A DNA stretch of 64,000 bases from NIOZ-UU13 sp964417935 (GTDB lineage: Bacteria; Planctomycetota; Phycisphaerae; Sedimentisphaerales; Anaerobacaceae), in the NCBI GenBank assembly GCA_964417935.1, contig CAYQKF010000010.1:1-64000 (forward strand), read 5' to 3'. Shown here piece after piece: positions 1 through 8,520 of this stretch (position 1 is the first letter of the stretch; each line of letters opens with the position of its first letter). The position numbers and the translations under genes are program-made. The notes beneath the pieces are model-generated. The model was not told the DNA's origin and searched no databases. It saw nothing but the letters and a program-made list of their open reading frames with translations.

Positions 1-142
1 AGCTATACAAAAAATTCCGCTATTTTATTCTTGACTCTCTATAGCTGGTCTTTCACCAACCAATAACAAATTTTCTGTGGAATACAGCAACTCTGTACTA
101 ATACCAATCATAAAGATTAAATGCGCCCAGCAATAACCAACC

Positions 143-188
143 ATATAACCGCAAGGGCAATTATCGCTCTTACGGTCGCGGCTCTGTT
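143..188. repeat. 46-bp dispersed repeat, copy 1
   Basis: This sequence is a near-identical inverted copy of 63107-63152 at the other end of the window. The copies differ at only a few central positions and contain a CCGC...GCGG hairpin. It lies in the non-coding first 239 bases, where I see no gene. Confidence 0.7.
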
Positions 189-239
189 TTGATTATAACG
201 TGCAGGAATTGATATGCAATTGCTTTTCAATGCCCATGT

Positions 240-1682
240 TCACTTTGAATCGAAATAGTCTATGAGTGCGTAAACATCATTATTAAGTTTTTTCATTTCC
301 TCAAGTATTGTAATATAGGGCTTATACTGATAGTCAATTATTCCTTTATTTGAATCGCGGTTAGATGGGTCAGTGCTCAAATCTTCGGGGTTATTGTCTC
401 TGAATTTAAACCAGTGCCAGCCAACGCAGCATTTGGATTCGAGCAGCCCCATTGTGAAATGCTGATAGAACCGGCCTCTGTCTTTCTGTGTCGGGACCAG
501 CCATCCTGCACCGGAATTGTTTGGCAAACCAGAATCATGTCCCTTTGCATAAAACTCCGTAATCATAAAAGGCCTGCCCGACTCCCGGCTCCACATCGCC
601 ATCCTCTCCGGGTCCGGCCCCCACGCGCCATAACAGTTTACCGCTATAACATCCAGGTGCTTTCCGGCTGCCCTGAATATGTAAGGCAGGCTTAGTGCCC
701 TTCCGTGGAACCTCGAACCGAGACACAAATGGTTCGAGTCATACTTGCGAATGGCATTCGTAGTTATCCGGTAATACTTCTCGAACGCATGCACAACAAA
801 AGCCCGCCTGTCTGCATCAGTTATGTCTTTTGGCGATGCTTCTTTCCCCTTCCTTTTATTGAGCCATTCTTTGGCTGCCTCGTAACCGTATCGAAGGTCC
901 GGATTGTTCACATCAATCTGCAGGGACCTGTCTAACATATCAGAGACAACTGGCATCTCATTATCCGAAAAATGTCCTATCAGCCACTGGTCGTCTTTGG
1001 TTGCTGAAAGCTGCTTGGCGTATTCATCGCAAAACTTTTCAAAATCAGGATGAAATACGGGAATACATCTGTTAGGGTATCCGAGATGTCCCGGCTCCTG
1101 CCAGACAAGCTTCTTAGACCTGCCGAACGACCCCATGAAATTCCAGGAAAGTGTATATGCCGGAGGTTGCGACGTTGCCCGCAGGAGCTCTGCATCCGAC
1201 CATCCGCCGATTCCGTTAAAGCCATATTCTGCAAGAAGCGAGGTAGTAAATTCCGCCCACTTTTCCCATGTGCCGAATTTTTCCTTAGCCGGTTTTTGGC
1301 TTATCTTAGAACGTCCCCTGCGTACAGAACATACGCCGATATGAACGAACAGATTCCCATCAGGGTCAACGAGCCACCATCTGTCTGCCACCTTCTTTGG
1401 ATAAAAATAACCTTTTGCCTCGGCCTTTCTGTCAACTCTGCCGCCATATTTGCTGTATGGGATTTTCTTTGAACCGGGTTGGAAACTATCCAGCAGCTCT
1501 ATTGTACGGGTGTCGCGCAGCTTCCACTCTCTATCTGCGGGTTTCCTCTTGACCGGCACCTTGATATAGTTTTGCTCAGAAGCTTGGCTACCGTTACTGT
1601 CAGCCTGAGCCGGATTGCTCAATTTGCTCGTTGTGGCAAAAAACAATGCAATGAAAATAAAAACATAAAATAGTTTATGCAT
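240..1682 (-). CDS. Secreted glycoside hydrolase, GH-A clan (GH50/GH42-like)
   Basis: The protein has 480 residues. An N-terminal signal peptide (hydrophobic YVFIFIALFFA, likely cleavage after PAQA) is followed by a TIM-barrel hydrolase. A beta-strand block reads WWLVDPDGNLFVHIG. The probable acid/base lies in SDNEMP (Glu about 242) and the probable nucleophile in ITEFYAKG (Glu about 376), the clan-A spacing of two glutamates on strands 4 and 7. The architecture resembles agarase and beta-galactosidase families, but the exact CAZy family and substrate cannot be fixed by eye. I chose the ATG at 1682 because AAAGAGG lies just upstream and the signal peptide starts there; an in-frame start at 1715 is possible. 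It is the last gene of a minus-strand group of exported carbohydrate-acting proteins. Confidence 0.7.
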   Translation of the reverse strand: MHKLFYVFIFIALFFATTSKLSNPAQADSNGSQASEQNYIKVPVKRKPADREWKLRDTRTIELLDSFQPGSKKIPYSKYGGRVDRKAEAKGYFYPKKVADRWWLVDPDGNLFVHIGVCSVRRGRSKISQKPAKEKFGTWEKWAEFTTSLLAEYGFNGIGGWSDAELLRATSQPPAYTLSWNFMGSFGRSKKLVWQEPGHLGYPNRCIPVFHPDFEKFCDEYAKQLSATKDDQWLIGHFSDNEMPVVSDMLDRSLQIDVNNPDLRYGYEAAKEWLNKRKGKEASPKDITDADRRAFVVHAFEKYYRITTNAIRKYDSNHLCLGSRFHGRALSLPYIFRAAGKHLDVIAVNCYGAWGPDPERMAMWSRESGRPFMITEFYAKGHDSGLPNNSGAGWLVPTQKDRGRFYQHFTMGLLESKCCVGWHWFKFRDNNPEDLSTDPSNRDSNKGIIDYQYKPYITILEEMKKLNNDVYALIDYFDSK

Positions 1683-1718
1683 CACAAACCTCTTTGAAAC
1701 CAGCTCAAAACGCAAAAT

Positions 1719-1818
1719 GTCATTCTGAGCGCAAAAGAGCCTTTAGCCCTGAGCGCAGCCGAAGGGGAAGAATCTCCTATTGTAAGTAAACCAGACCCTT
1801 CGCTTCGCTCAGGGTGAC
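1719..1818. repeat. REP-like element, GTCATTCTGAGC family
   Basis: The element begins GTCATTCTGAGCGC and ends CGCTCAGGGTGAC, so its ends are an imperfect inverted repeat, with AAGAATCT inside. Relatives lie at 10711-10815, 15409-15515, 47469-47550 and 49683-49795. It occupies the 1683-2031 gap together with the next element; I see no gene there. Confidence 0.75.
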
Positions 1819-1860
1819 AGTTTAGAAATAATTCTTTACTAAAATTGACCGATTCTCTGT

Positions 1861-1953
1861 GTCATTCCCGCCCCGCATCGGAGTGCGGGATAAATTCCAG
1901 CGGGAATCCACACTACTGTTGTGTTTCTGGATTCCTGTTTTCACAGGAATGAC
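1861..1953. repeat. REP-like element, GTCATTCCCGC family
   Basis: A nested palindrome that starts GTCATTCCCGC and ends CACAGGAATGAC, with internal GCGGGAATCC. Simpler one-hairpin members are at 43247-43271 and 59721-59745. Confidence 0.75.
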
Positions 1954-2031
1954 AGGTTGTGTTATGCCTTTGCCAATGCAACATTTACGTCATAGTGTGG
2001 CTTAAAATTGGTCAGTTTGAGTTCTTTATAT

Positions 2032-3360
2032 TTATAACCTGACGCTTTTCAATTGTACATCTATCGTTTGCTTTTTGGTTTTATCGAGCCGGAAAGTGCC
2101 GGTTAGTTTTCGGCCGTCAATACTTGCAGCAACTTCGTATTGCCCTAAGAATCCGCGGAATCGAGCCTGGCCTCCGTCAGAAATGGGAGTTTCGGTTTGC
2201 GTCCACCATTTGTCTTTTATGAGCTTTTCTAATTCGTTATAAGCTGGTTTAGGTGACATATCATTTCGCACAAGGCCGGCTGGTGCTCGCTGCCACGCAT
2301 TCTGGTCGGTAAAGTCCCACCAGGTAATGGCCTCAACAGCAGGATGCGAAAAGAGGACACGATAAAACTCAGCCACCTGCTCGGCCTGGCGCTTTTCGCC
2401 ATCCGGCGTGGTGGTCCATCCCGAGCTATTCCTGGGACCTGAAACAACTGTCGTCTCGGTAAAATGCAGGGGTTTTCCAAATTTTGCGAACCGCTCGCAA
2501 GCTGCCCATGTGCGCTGTGCTCCCCAATAGCCGCCGTGCATATGTGATTGTATGCCGATAACGTCGTAAAGCGGTTGTCCGCTGTCATCAACCAGTTGTG
2601 AAATTACCTTCTCAGCATAAGATGGGTCGGTTCGATAGTCATTGATGAGCAGTGTGGCTTTGGGATTGGCCTTGCGCGCGCTCTTGAACGACTCGCGGAC
2701 GTATGCCCCGACGCCCATCCTGCGGATGGCCTCTGTCAATATTGGCGCACGCTCCTTGCAACCGGGGCGGTCGTAATGTGTTGCCTCATTGACTACGTCC
2801 CAGATATCAACTTTGTTTTTGAAGCGTTGGACGCATCGCTCTATCCGTTTGAATTGTAATTGCATCGCTGAGTCAGGTTCTCTGGGCAGCCAGGGCGGCT
2901 GGGCATAATTCCAGGCCAACGGATGGCCTTTGGTCGTTACGTTATGGGCATTACACCAGCGGACAATCTCCTCGGTGCGGTCATCATCCGGCATGCCCCG
3001 CCGGCGTTCATAATTCCACCAGTAGAAAGGTAACGTAGCAAAATTCAGCAGCCCGGAGAAACGCTCCGCGTAGGCAGTGTTATCATCTGCTGTTCTGCAC
3101 CTGTTAAGTTTGAAGATGTTGCAGCCGAACAGAAACTTGTGCTGCTTCTGTTCTATACTCACAGTTGAGTCTCTCTTAAACAGTTTGCCATCCGGCCCAA
3201 GAAGTCTCAACGCTGCACTACCCATGCGGTATTTCTCGATGCGGGCATCAACCTGGTCCAAAATCCGATTTTTTTGTTCCTGAGCGGTGAGCAAAGGCAT
3301 TGGCAAAACTAACGAAGCTGCACCCAATCCCGTGACTTTAAGAAAAGTTCTCCGATTCAT
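2032..3360 (-). CDS. GH10 endo-1,4-beta-xylanase, Tat-type signal
   Basis: 442 residues. The N-terminus MNRRTFLKVTGLGAASLVLP is a twin-arginine-like signal. The catalytic domain carries the GH10 signature WDVVNEA with acid/base Glu192 and the nucleophile segment LHFTET with Glu302, plus KGHPLAW (His146), which normally lines the -1 subsite. The family hydrolyses beta-1,4-xylan or related glucans. A small beta-rich tail follows the barrel. The ATG at 3360 is chosen because the signal peptide begins there; an upstream in-frame start at 3555 would run into the neighbouring gene. It sits between other exported carbohydrate proteins on the same strand, which fits plant or algal polysaccharide breakdown. 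Confidence 0.88.
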   Translation of the reverse strand: MNRRTFLKVTGLGAASLVLPMPLLTAQEQKNRILDQVDARIEKYRMGSAALRLLGPDGKLFKRDSTVSIEQKQHKFLFGCNIFKLNRCRTADDNTAYAERFSGLLNFATLPFYWWNYERRRGMPDDDRTEEIVRWCNAHNVTTKGHPLAWNYAQPPWLPREPDSAMQLQFKRIERCVQRFKNKVDIWDVVNEATHYDRPGCKERAPILTEAIRRMGVGAYVRESFKSARKANPKATLLINDYRTDPSYAEKVISQLVDDSGQPLYDVIGIQSHMHGGYWGAQRTWAACERFAKFGKPLHFTETTVVSGPRNSSGWTTTPDGEKRQAEQVAEFYRVLFSHPAVEAITWWDFTDQNAWQRAPAGLVRNDMSPKPAYNELEKLIKDKWWTQTETPISDGGQARFRGFLGQYEVAASIDGRKLTGTFRLDKTKKQTIDVQLKSVRL

Positions 3361-3502
3361 AAGATTCGCCTTTCGTTCCAGTTTTAGAAGAAACACTCCG
3401 CACCAATTGAACCCACAACCAAGCTTATTTAGAGTCCGTGAATGCTGTGGACTTACACCAAAGGACAATTGGTGCGGGGCTAAATATAAGATTGTGTTTT
3501 GC

Positions 3503-4942
3503 TTATACTGCCTCATTGACCATTTTAATTTCTTTAAATCGGCAGAAAAATCCAAGCTCTTCGGTGATATCTCCGTAGCATGTTACACGGTGCAATCCGC
3601 TTGACCAGTTTTTCCATAGTTTCTCTGTATCACCGTCCACTTTGACTGTAATCTTAGTACGGCAGCCTCTATCTACATCAGGAGCATCGATGATTTGGCC
3701 TGTGAAGTATGGCAAGAAATCAGTACCAACCAATTTTGCCTGGGTAACTTTTTGGCCGATGCGCATAAACACCTGCGGGGTTACTCCTTCTCTTCGTTCC
3801 ATAACCGTTCGTAACTTATACGGAGCGTCTGGCCCATCCGGACCGTCCATCTTCGTCGTTCCAAGGCAGTGAGCTAATATGATGCTGTTATTGGATTCAT
3901 CTACCGTAGGGTCACTGATAAAACCGGGTTTTCCTACCAGTCCCTGGAATATTATGTGAGTCATAGCAGACTGTAAATCCGATTCGCAGATACCGCCTAA
4001 TCCCATATTATTAAGCCTTGTAAAGCCAACACACGGGTAAGCAGGCAGTTTAATAGTTTTGTCCCACATCGTGCCGTAACAATCAACGGTCATCACAGTC
4101 GCATCTTCGGCATCCAGCAAATCTTCCAGAGCCAGTGCCAGCTTGCAGGACTTGAATATATCTCTCCTGGATGGTTCTACAACTTCAGCGGCTTCTTTTG
4201 TCCATTGCTCGGTTTCAGCCTTTGCCTTGCTGTCGCTTACGTTGTTATAGGCATCTACCACCTGCTCAAGCTCAATTCGTTTAATTTCTGTGCCGAATTT
4301 GTCTTTCACAGCATCAGCATATCCGGCGAACGAGCGAGTTGTGACGTTCAAAATCTTGGCCTCTCTTAAATGATGAATTGCACGGAAAGGTCTTATAGCA
4401 ACCGCCAATTGCTTATAATCACTGGTGAGCATACATTCCATCTTGGCTCCCAGCTCCTGTTTTTGCAAAGCGCCGAAGCCGGTCCATCCGTGCCCGGAAT
4501 ACGGAACAGCAAAAACCACGGTAGGTTTACCTACACTGAGGATTTCATTCAGAATAGACCTTACTCCAATATTGAAATGAATCGCAAGGATACCATCCAC
4601 CTCTTTTAGTTTGCTCTTGAGAGGTCCAACCTGGTCTGCAGAACTAACCAGTCTGTCGATAACAAATTCTACATCGGACAGTTCGTCTTTTAGTTTTGCA
4701 AACACGGATTCATAAAATCGGATTTCATTCCTGAAATCCAGTTTCGGCTTGGGCCAGAGACCACCCGAAGTGCCCATATAAATTCTGGCCACTTTGACTT
4801 TTGTTCCCCTGCAGCCCGGGCTTATAAGTCTGGAACCTTTTGGATTTGCACCTAATGCTAAAATCCCCGAACCGTCGAGGCATAGAGCGCTTCCCGCCAC
4901 TGTCAATTGTATAAATTCTCTTCGATTTATTGTGTTGTTCAT
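3503..4942 (-). CDS. Exported L-fucose/L-arabinose isomerase-fold protein
   Basis: 479 residues. The start (MNNTINRREFIQLTVAGSAL) is a twin-arginine-type export signal and the ATG follows a strong AAAAGGAGG. The body resembles the L-fucose/L-arabinose isomerase superfamily: alternating Rossmann-like segments (VDGILAIHFNIG, PTVVFAVPYSGHGW) and a C-terminal beta domain ending HRVTCYGD. Family enzymes interconvert aldoses and ketoses in the cytoplasm, so an exported version is odd and may not be an isomerase. The metal ligands cannot be assigned confidently. The 3' end lies about 140 bp from the start of the xylanase gene. Confidence 0.6.
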   Translation of the reverse strand: MNNTINRREFIQLTVAGSALCLDGSGILALGANPKGSRLISPGCRGTKVKVARIYMGTSGGLWPKPKLDFRNEIRFYESVFAKLKDELSDVEFVIDRLVSSADQVGPLKSKLKEVDGILAIHFNIGVRSILNEILSVGKPTVVFAVPYSGHGWTGFGALQKQELGAKMECMLTSDYKQLAVAIRPFRAIHHLREAKILNVTTRSFAGYADAVKDKFGTEIKRIELEQVVDAYNNVSDSKAKAETEQWTKEAAEVVEPSRRDIFKSCKLALALEDLLDAEDATVMTVDCYGTMWDKTIKLPAYPCVGFTRLNNMGLGGICESDLQSAMTHIIFQGLVGKPGFISDPTVDESNNSIILAHCLGTTKMDGPDGPDAPYKLRTVMERREGVTPQVFMRIGQKVTQAKLVGTDFLPYFTGQIIDAPDVDRGCRTKITVKVDGDTEKLWKNWSSGLHRVTCYGDITEELGFFCRFKEIKMVNEAV

Positions 4943-5028
4943 TATAACCTCCTTTTCATAGTTTTGTTGAGTCTTTTGCCAAACGCAAGCGCTTAAACCT
5001 GCGGTTTCACCGCAGACTGAACATCTGC

Positions 5029-5128
5029 TCTTGAAAGGTTGGCGTATTTTACCATAAGTGATCTTGTTTGCCCAGTATTAAATTGACTAAAACGACGCTG
5101 TTTTCGCCCATATTGATAAACTATTTGT
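5029..5128 (-). pseudogene. Decayed duplicate of the pcrA 3' end
   Basis: This stretch aligns with 8526-8626, the 3' end of the pcrA-like gene, at roughly 80 percent by eye. It still reads FNTGQTRSLMVKYANL where PcrA reads FNTGQTKSLMVKYAGL. One base is missing upstream of that segment, so the frame is broken. It lies just beyond the 3' end of the DUF5107-TPR gene, while the intact copy lies just beyond its 5' end. Confidence 0.75.
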
Positions 5129-5153
5129 CTGCCGGGTGGCGAAGAAGAATCTT

Positions 5154-8100
5154 TTATTTCAGCTCGGATAAATGTACTCCGGCCCACAGATGATTTATAT
5201 TTAAATCAAGTGCTTTCTCAAACTCCGCCTGAGCTTCCTCTTGGATACCTTTCCCTAAGTATGCTAAGCCCAGCATGTAGTGAATATTTGCCGTTCTGAC
5301 ATTATGGGCCTGTTTTTCTCCAAACTTCGCAAAGAATGTCACGGTAGGCCCCGGCTTTGCAGAACCTATCAGCTCATCGAATATCTTCTCTGCTTCATCT
5401 TCTTGGCCGAGTTTCTTCAAAGCCAGGCCCTTATAATAGCTGTACTCTGACCGGCCAACCTCAACGGATGCCGATTTTTCGAAATACTCTCTGGCTTTTT
5501 GAGTATCACCAAAGGCCTCATAAGCACTCCCTATAAAAAAGTAGGTTTGGCAGGTCCTCTTGTCACGTTTTGGTCTTCCTACTTCCAAATTTTCAGGGTA
5601 TTCGAGTGCCGCTTCAAAATCTTCAAGTGCCTCCAGATATCTTTTGTCTTTCAACTTCTTTTGACCTCTTAGCAGATGGGCATCGACATATACGTTATGA
5701 ATCCGCCCCCCACCTTCCCAGGTATGGAAATGACGGCTGGCAAGTAATTCGATAGCCCTGTCATATTGCTGCAATAGCACATAAAGAGTGATTTCTCGGG
5801 AAAGAGCATCGTCACGTTTGATTATCGTTCTATGATTCTCTTCCAAAAGTTCGAGTCTTTTCTGAGGCGACACTGCCCCTGCCTCATAAAGGAGGTCCAA
5901 TTCATAATAGACTCTTGGGTCCTTTTTATCACAGGCTGCTGCTTTTTCCAAACCGGCAATGGCTTTGGGAATATTATTCTCTGTCCTCGCATAGACTAAC
6001 CCAAGATTCCGATGCACGGTTGCAAAGGTATCAACCATGTCTCGTGATTTTTCCCATTCTTTTATTGCCCTTTCCGGCTGATTATCATAAAGAAGATTTC
6101 CAAGATAATAAGGAGCGAGCGCATCCGATGGATTATTATTCATAGCACAATTGAGCACATCTATTGTCTCTAAGCGAAATGGAAAGCAGTAATCCGGCGG
6201 CATTTTGCTTCCCATACGGTAGTACTCGGAAGCCTTTTCAGAATTTCTCTTTTTCTCATAAAAATAACCAAGATAATAATAGAGCATCGGGTGCGTGCAG
6301 GCCTCTTTTTCGTTGGAATCCGTCAATAAGCGCAGGCACTTGATTGCTTCATCCCATAAACCACAATTGCCGTAGTCAACGGCCACTTCCAGACAGGACT
6401 GCGCCTCACGTCTGCTCTTTACCTTTAAGGTGTTCATCGCTTCTGCAGCTTCTTTCTTCAAACCCGCTGCGTATTTTGCCAAGTAAAGCTCATGTCCAGC
6501 CCAAAAGTCAAGTGTATCAAAGGTCAAAGTGTTTGAGGCTACTTGAGCCGCGTCTTTAAATCTCCCCAATCGTCTAAGTACCGCAGATTTTAGGTTCAAC
6601 GCCTTTGTGTTCCAGGCGTTTGCAGCGATTGAGCGGTTGATGTGTTTCAAAGCAGTCTCAAAGTCTCCTCTTATGCAGTCGATTTCAGCCAGATGGTAAT
6701 AGCCTGCTGTATGAAATCCGTAACTCCACGTTGCCTTATACAAAGCGTCATACGCGGCATCGTATTGTCTCTGAAACTTCAAAGCCAATCCCAAATAGTA
6801 GTGGGCTTGACCGCTTTTCGGGCTTTTATAATTTTTCGTGAGTCGCTTTATAGCTTGATTGAATTTCTCTTCTGCTTCCTTGAACATCCCGCGCTTGCAG
6901 TAGAGAATACCAAGCTCCGTGTTCACCCGTGAGTCGTAAGGGTCTCTTCTTAATGCTTCCTCATAATAGGGGTATGGCTCAAGAGCTGCATTGTGAAATT
7001 GCTCCAGCCGAAGGCCTGTGAGATAAAGCTCCTCAATCGTTTTAATATCTTCGGGAGCAGGCGGAGGTTCTACCGGTTTTGGCATAGGAGCACCCTCCTT
7101 CTCAACCGGTCTGTACGTTATGAGCTCTTCGTTGGTGGATGACAGCAGCGAAACTCGCAAATCTTTCTCTCTCACGCCGGCGGCAAGAGCAACCTCTTTG
7201 CAGAATGGTCTGTCCGGCCCTATGTCTATCCGCTGCTTGAAAATCACCTTATCATCAGCGGTCAGCAGCACAAGTGCATTTTTATAGGCTGATGTTGTGT
7301 TAAATCCTATTTTGGCTGTATTTTTCTGCGTCAATTCCAGGTTTACAGCGGCCTTGAGGTTGGCGTTCTTCACGCCTGCTATTTTTCGGATAGGATACCA
7401 GTACTGCTTGATAATTTTGACTTCATAAGGCTGTATCCAGCTATAATCTGGTTGATTATCCGAGTACGCCCCGGCCATAATTTCTATATAAGGGCCGTCG
7501 GTCTCGGTCAGAATTTTATCCCACATTTGTCCGCGAAGACCGGGACCCCATTGCCATAATTTTTTGCCTGGGGCAATGTGATGGTTGGCCACATAAACAG
7601 TACCTGCCTGTCTCCCGTGGTCATAGCCTGCAAAAAAATCGTCTTTATAGTTCCAGGCAAAGAAAGACATTGGCGACGGATGATTCTTCCACCAACTGAT
7701 GTCAACACCTCTTGTGTAATCCGCCCCTGAGTAAAACTCGTGCGAGATGGGCCAACGTGCAAACTGGTTCTTCCCGTGGTAAGTAGCATACTCCGTACTC
7801 GGAGGAAAGAACACCTGGTACTTTGGGTTTGCATGGACTGCGACATTTGCCCAGCACAGAATAGAATGGACAAACGGCGACCGATTGATAATCTTAATAG
7901 TCGCCTCCATATAGGATTTTTCAGGATAGACGGTTAAACCTATCACCCATTTCATTCGATGCCGAAGCTCCGTCTCACCTATCCACACAGTCTTGCTACC
8001 ATCAGGGTTCTCTTGCAGCGTGTAGTCAATCGGCATAAAAGTTGTCGCCCTGTGGTGGTGAGGGATGCACCATTCTATACCGCCGGATATCCACGCGCCG

Positions 8101-8501
8101 AGCATTCCTATAAGGGCCGGCTTGATTACGTGCTGGCGATAAAGAAAATCATAATTGTTCGTTTTGTCTAATGCGGCAAAAACGCGACCACCGATTTCGG
8201 GAAGAACACAAATCTTCACATACTCATTTTCAAGATAAACGGCCTTGTAAGTTTTATCCTTACGGCTATCGGTCAATACATCCAACATCGGATAAGGATA
8301 TACTCGCCCTTGTGCTCCCTGATATGTCCTGCCGGTATAGAACCTTGGATTTGGGTCTGGTTTGCCCACCTCATAAGTAGGAATCACCAGCGGCTCTTCC
8401 CATATTTTCGCAGTCGAATCTGCCAGAATCGGTTTTATTGAAAAGCAAGTTAATGAAGTCAATAGTAAAATCGCCTTGGTAAAACATTTTTGGTCTGCCA
8501 T
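5154..8501 (-). CDS. Secreted DUF5107 and TPR-repeat protein
   Basis: 1115 residues with an N-terminal signal peptide (ILLLTSLTCFSIKPILA) and an ATG after a strong TTAGGAGG. Residues about 35-400 match the DUF5107 type, a galactose-mutarotase-like beta fold often found beside carbohydrate genes; see PEIGGRVFAALDKTN and the histidine-rich PHHHR. From about residue 480 to the end there are tandem TPR helices (for example DSRVNTELGILYCKRGMFKE and YYYLGYFYEKKRN). A role in binding or processing sugars at the cell surface is inferred from family and neighbours; the reaction is not known to me. The gene is flanked by two copies of the pcrA 3' end. Confidence 0.75.
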   Translation of the reverse strand: MADQKCFTKAILLLTSLTCFSIKPILADSTAKIWEEPLVIPTYEVGKPDPNPRFYTGRTYQGAQGRVYPYPMLDVLTDSRKDKTYKAVYLENEYVKICVLPEIGGRVFAALDKTNNYDFLYRQHVIKPALIGMLGAWISGGIEWCIPHHHRATTFMPIDYTLQENPDGSKTVWIGETELRHRMKWVIGLTVYPEKSYMEATIKIINRSPFVHSILCWANVAVHANPKYQVFFPPSTEYATYHGKNQFARWPISHEFYSGADYTRGVDISWWKNHPSPMSFFAWNYKDDFFAGYDHGRQAGTVYVANHHIAPGKKLWQWGPGLRGQMWDKILTETDGPYIEIMAGAYSDNQPDYSWIQPYEVKIIKQYWYPIRKIAGVKNANLKAAVNLELTQKNTAKIGFNTTSAYKNALVLLTADDKVIFKQRIDIGPDRPFCKEVALAAGVREKDLRVSLLSSTNEELITYRPVEKEGAPMPKPVEPPPAPEDIKTIEELYLTGLRLEQFHNAALEPYPYYEEALRRDPYDSRVNTELGILYCKRGMFKEAEEKFNQAIKRLTKNYKSPKSGQAHYYLGLALKFQRQYDAAYDALYKATWSYGFHTAGYYHLAEIDCIRGDFETALKHINRSIAANAWNTKALNLKSAVLRRLGRFKDAAQVASNTLTFDTLDFWAGHELYLAKYAAGLKKEAAEAMNTLKVKSRREAQSCLEVAVDYGNCGLWDEAIKCLRLLTDSNEKEACTHPMLYYYLGYFYEKKRNSEKASEYYRMGSKMPPDYCFPFRLETIDVLNCAMNNNPSDALAPYYLGNLLYDNQPERAIKEWEKSRDMVDTFATVHRNLGLVYARTENNIPKAIAGLEKAAACDKKDPRVYYELDLLYEAGAVSPQKRLELLEENHRTIIKRDDALSREITLYVLLQQYDRAIELLASRHFHTWEGGGRIHNVYVDAHLLRGQKKLKDKRYLEALEDFEAALEYPENLEVGRPKRDKRTCQTYFFIGSAYEAFGDTQKAREYFEKSASVEVGRSEYSYYKGLALKKLGQEDEAEKIFDELIGSAKPGPTVTFFAKFGEKQAHNVRTANIHYMLGLAYLGKGIQEEAQAEFEKALDLNINHLWAGVHLSELK

Positions 8502-8520
8502 TTGAATCCTCCTAACGTTT

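Noticed and set aside
4993..5187. A small 64-residue gene
   Set aside because: Its similarity to the PcrA tail and the one-base deletion show it is a duplicated fragment, not a gene.
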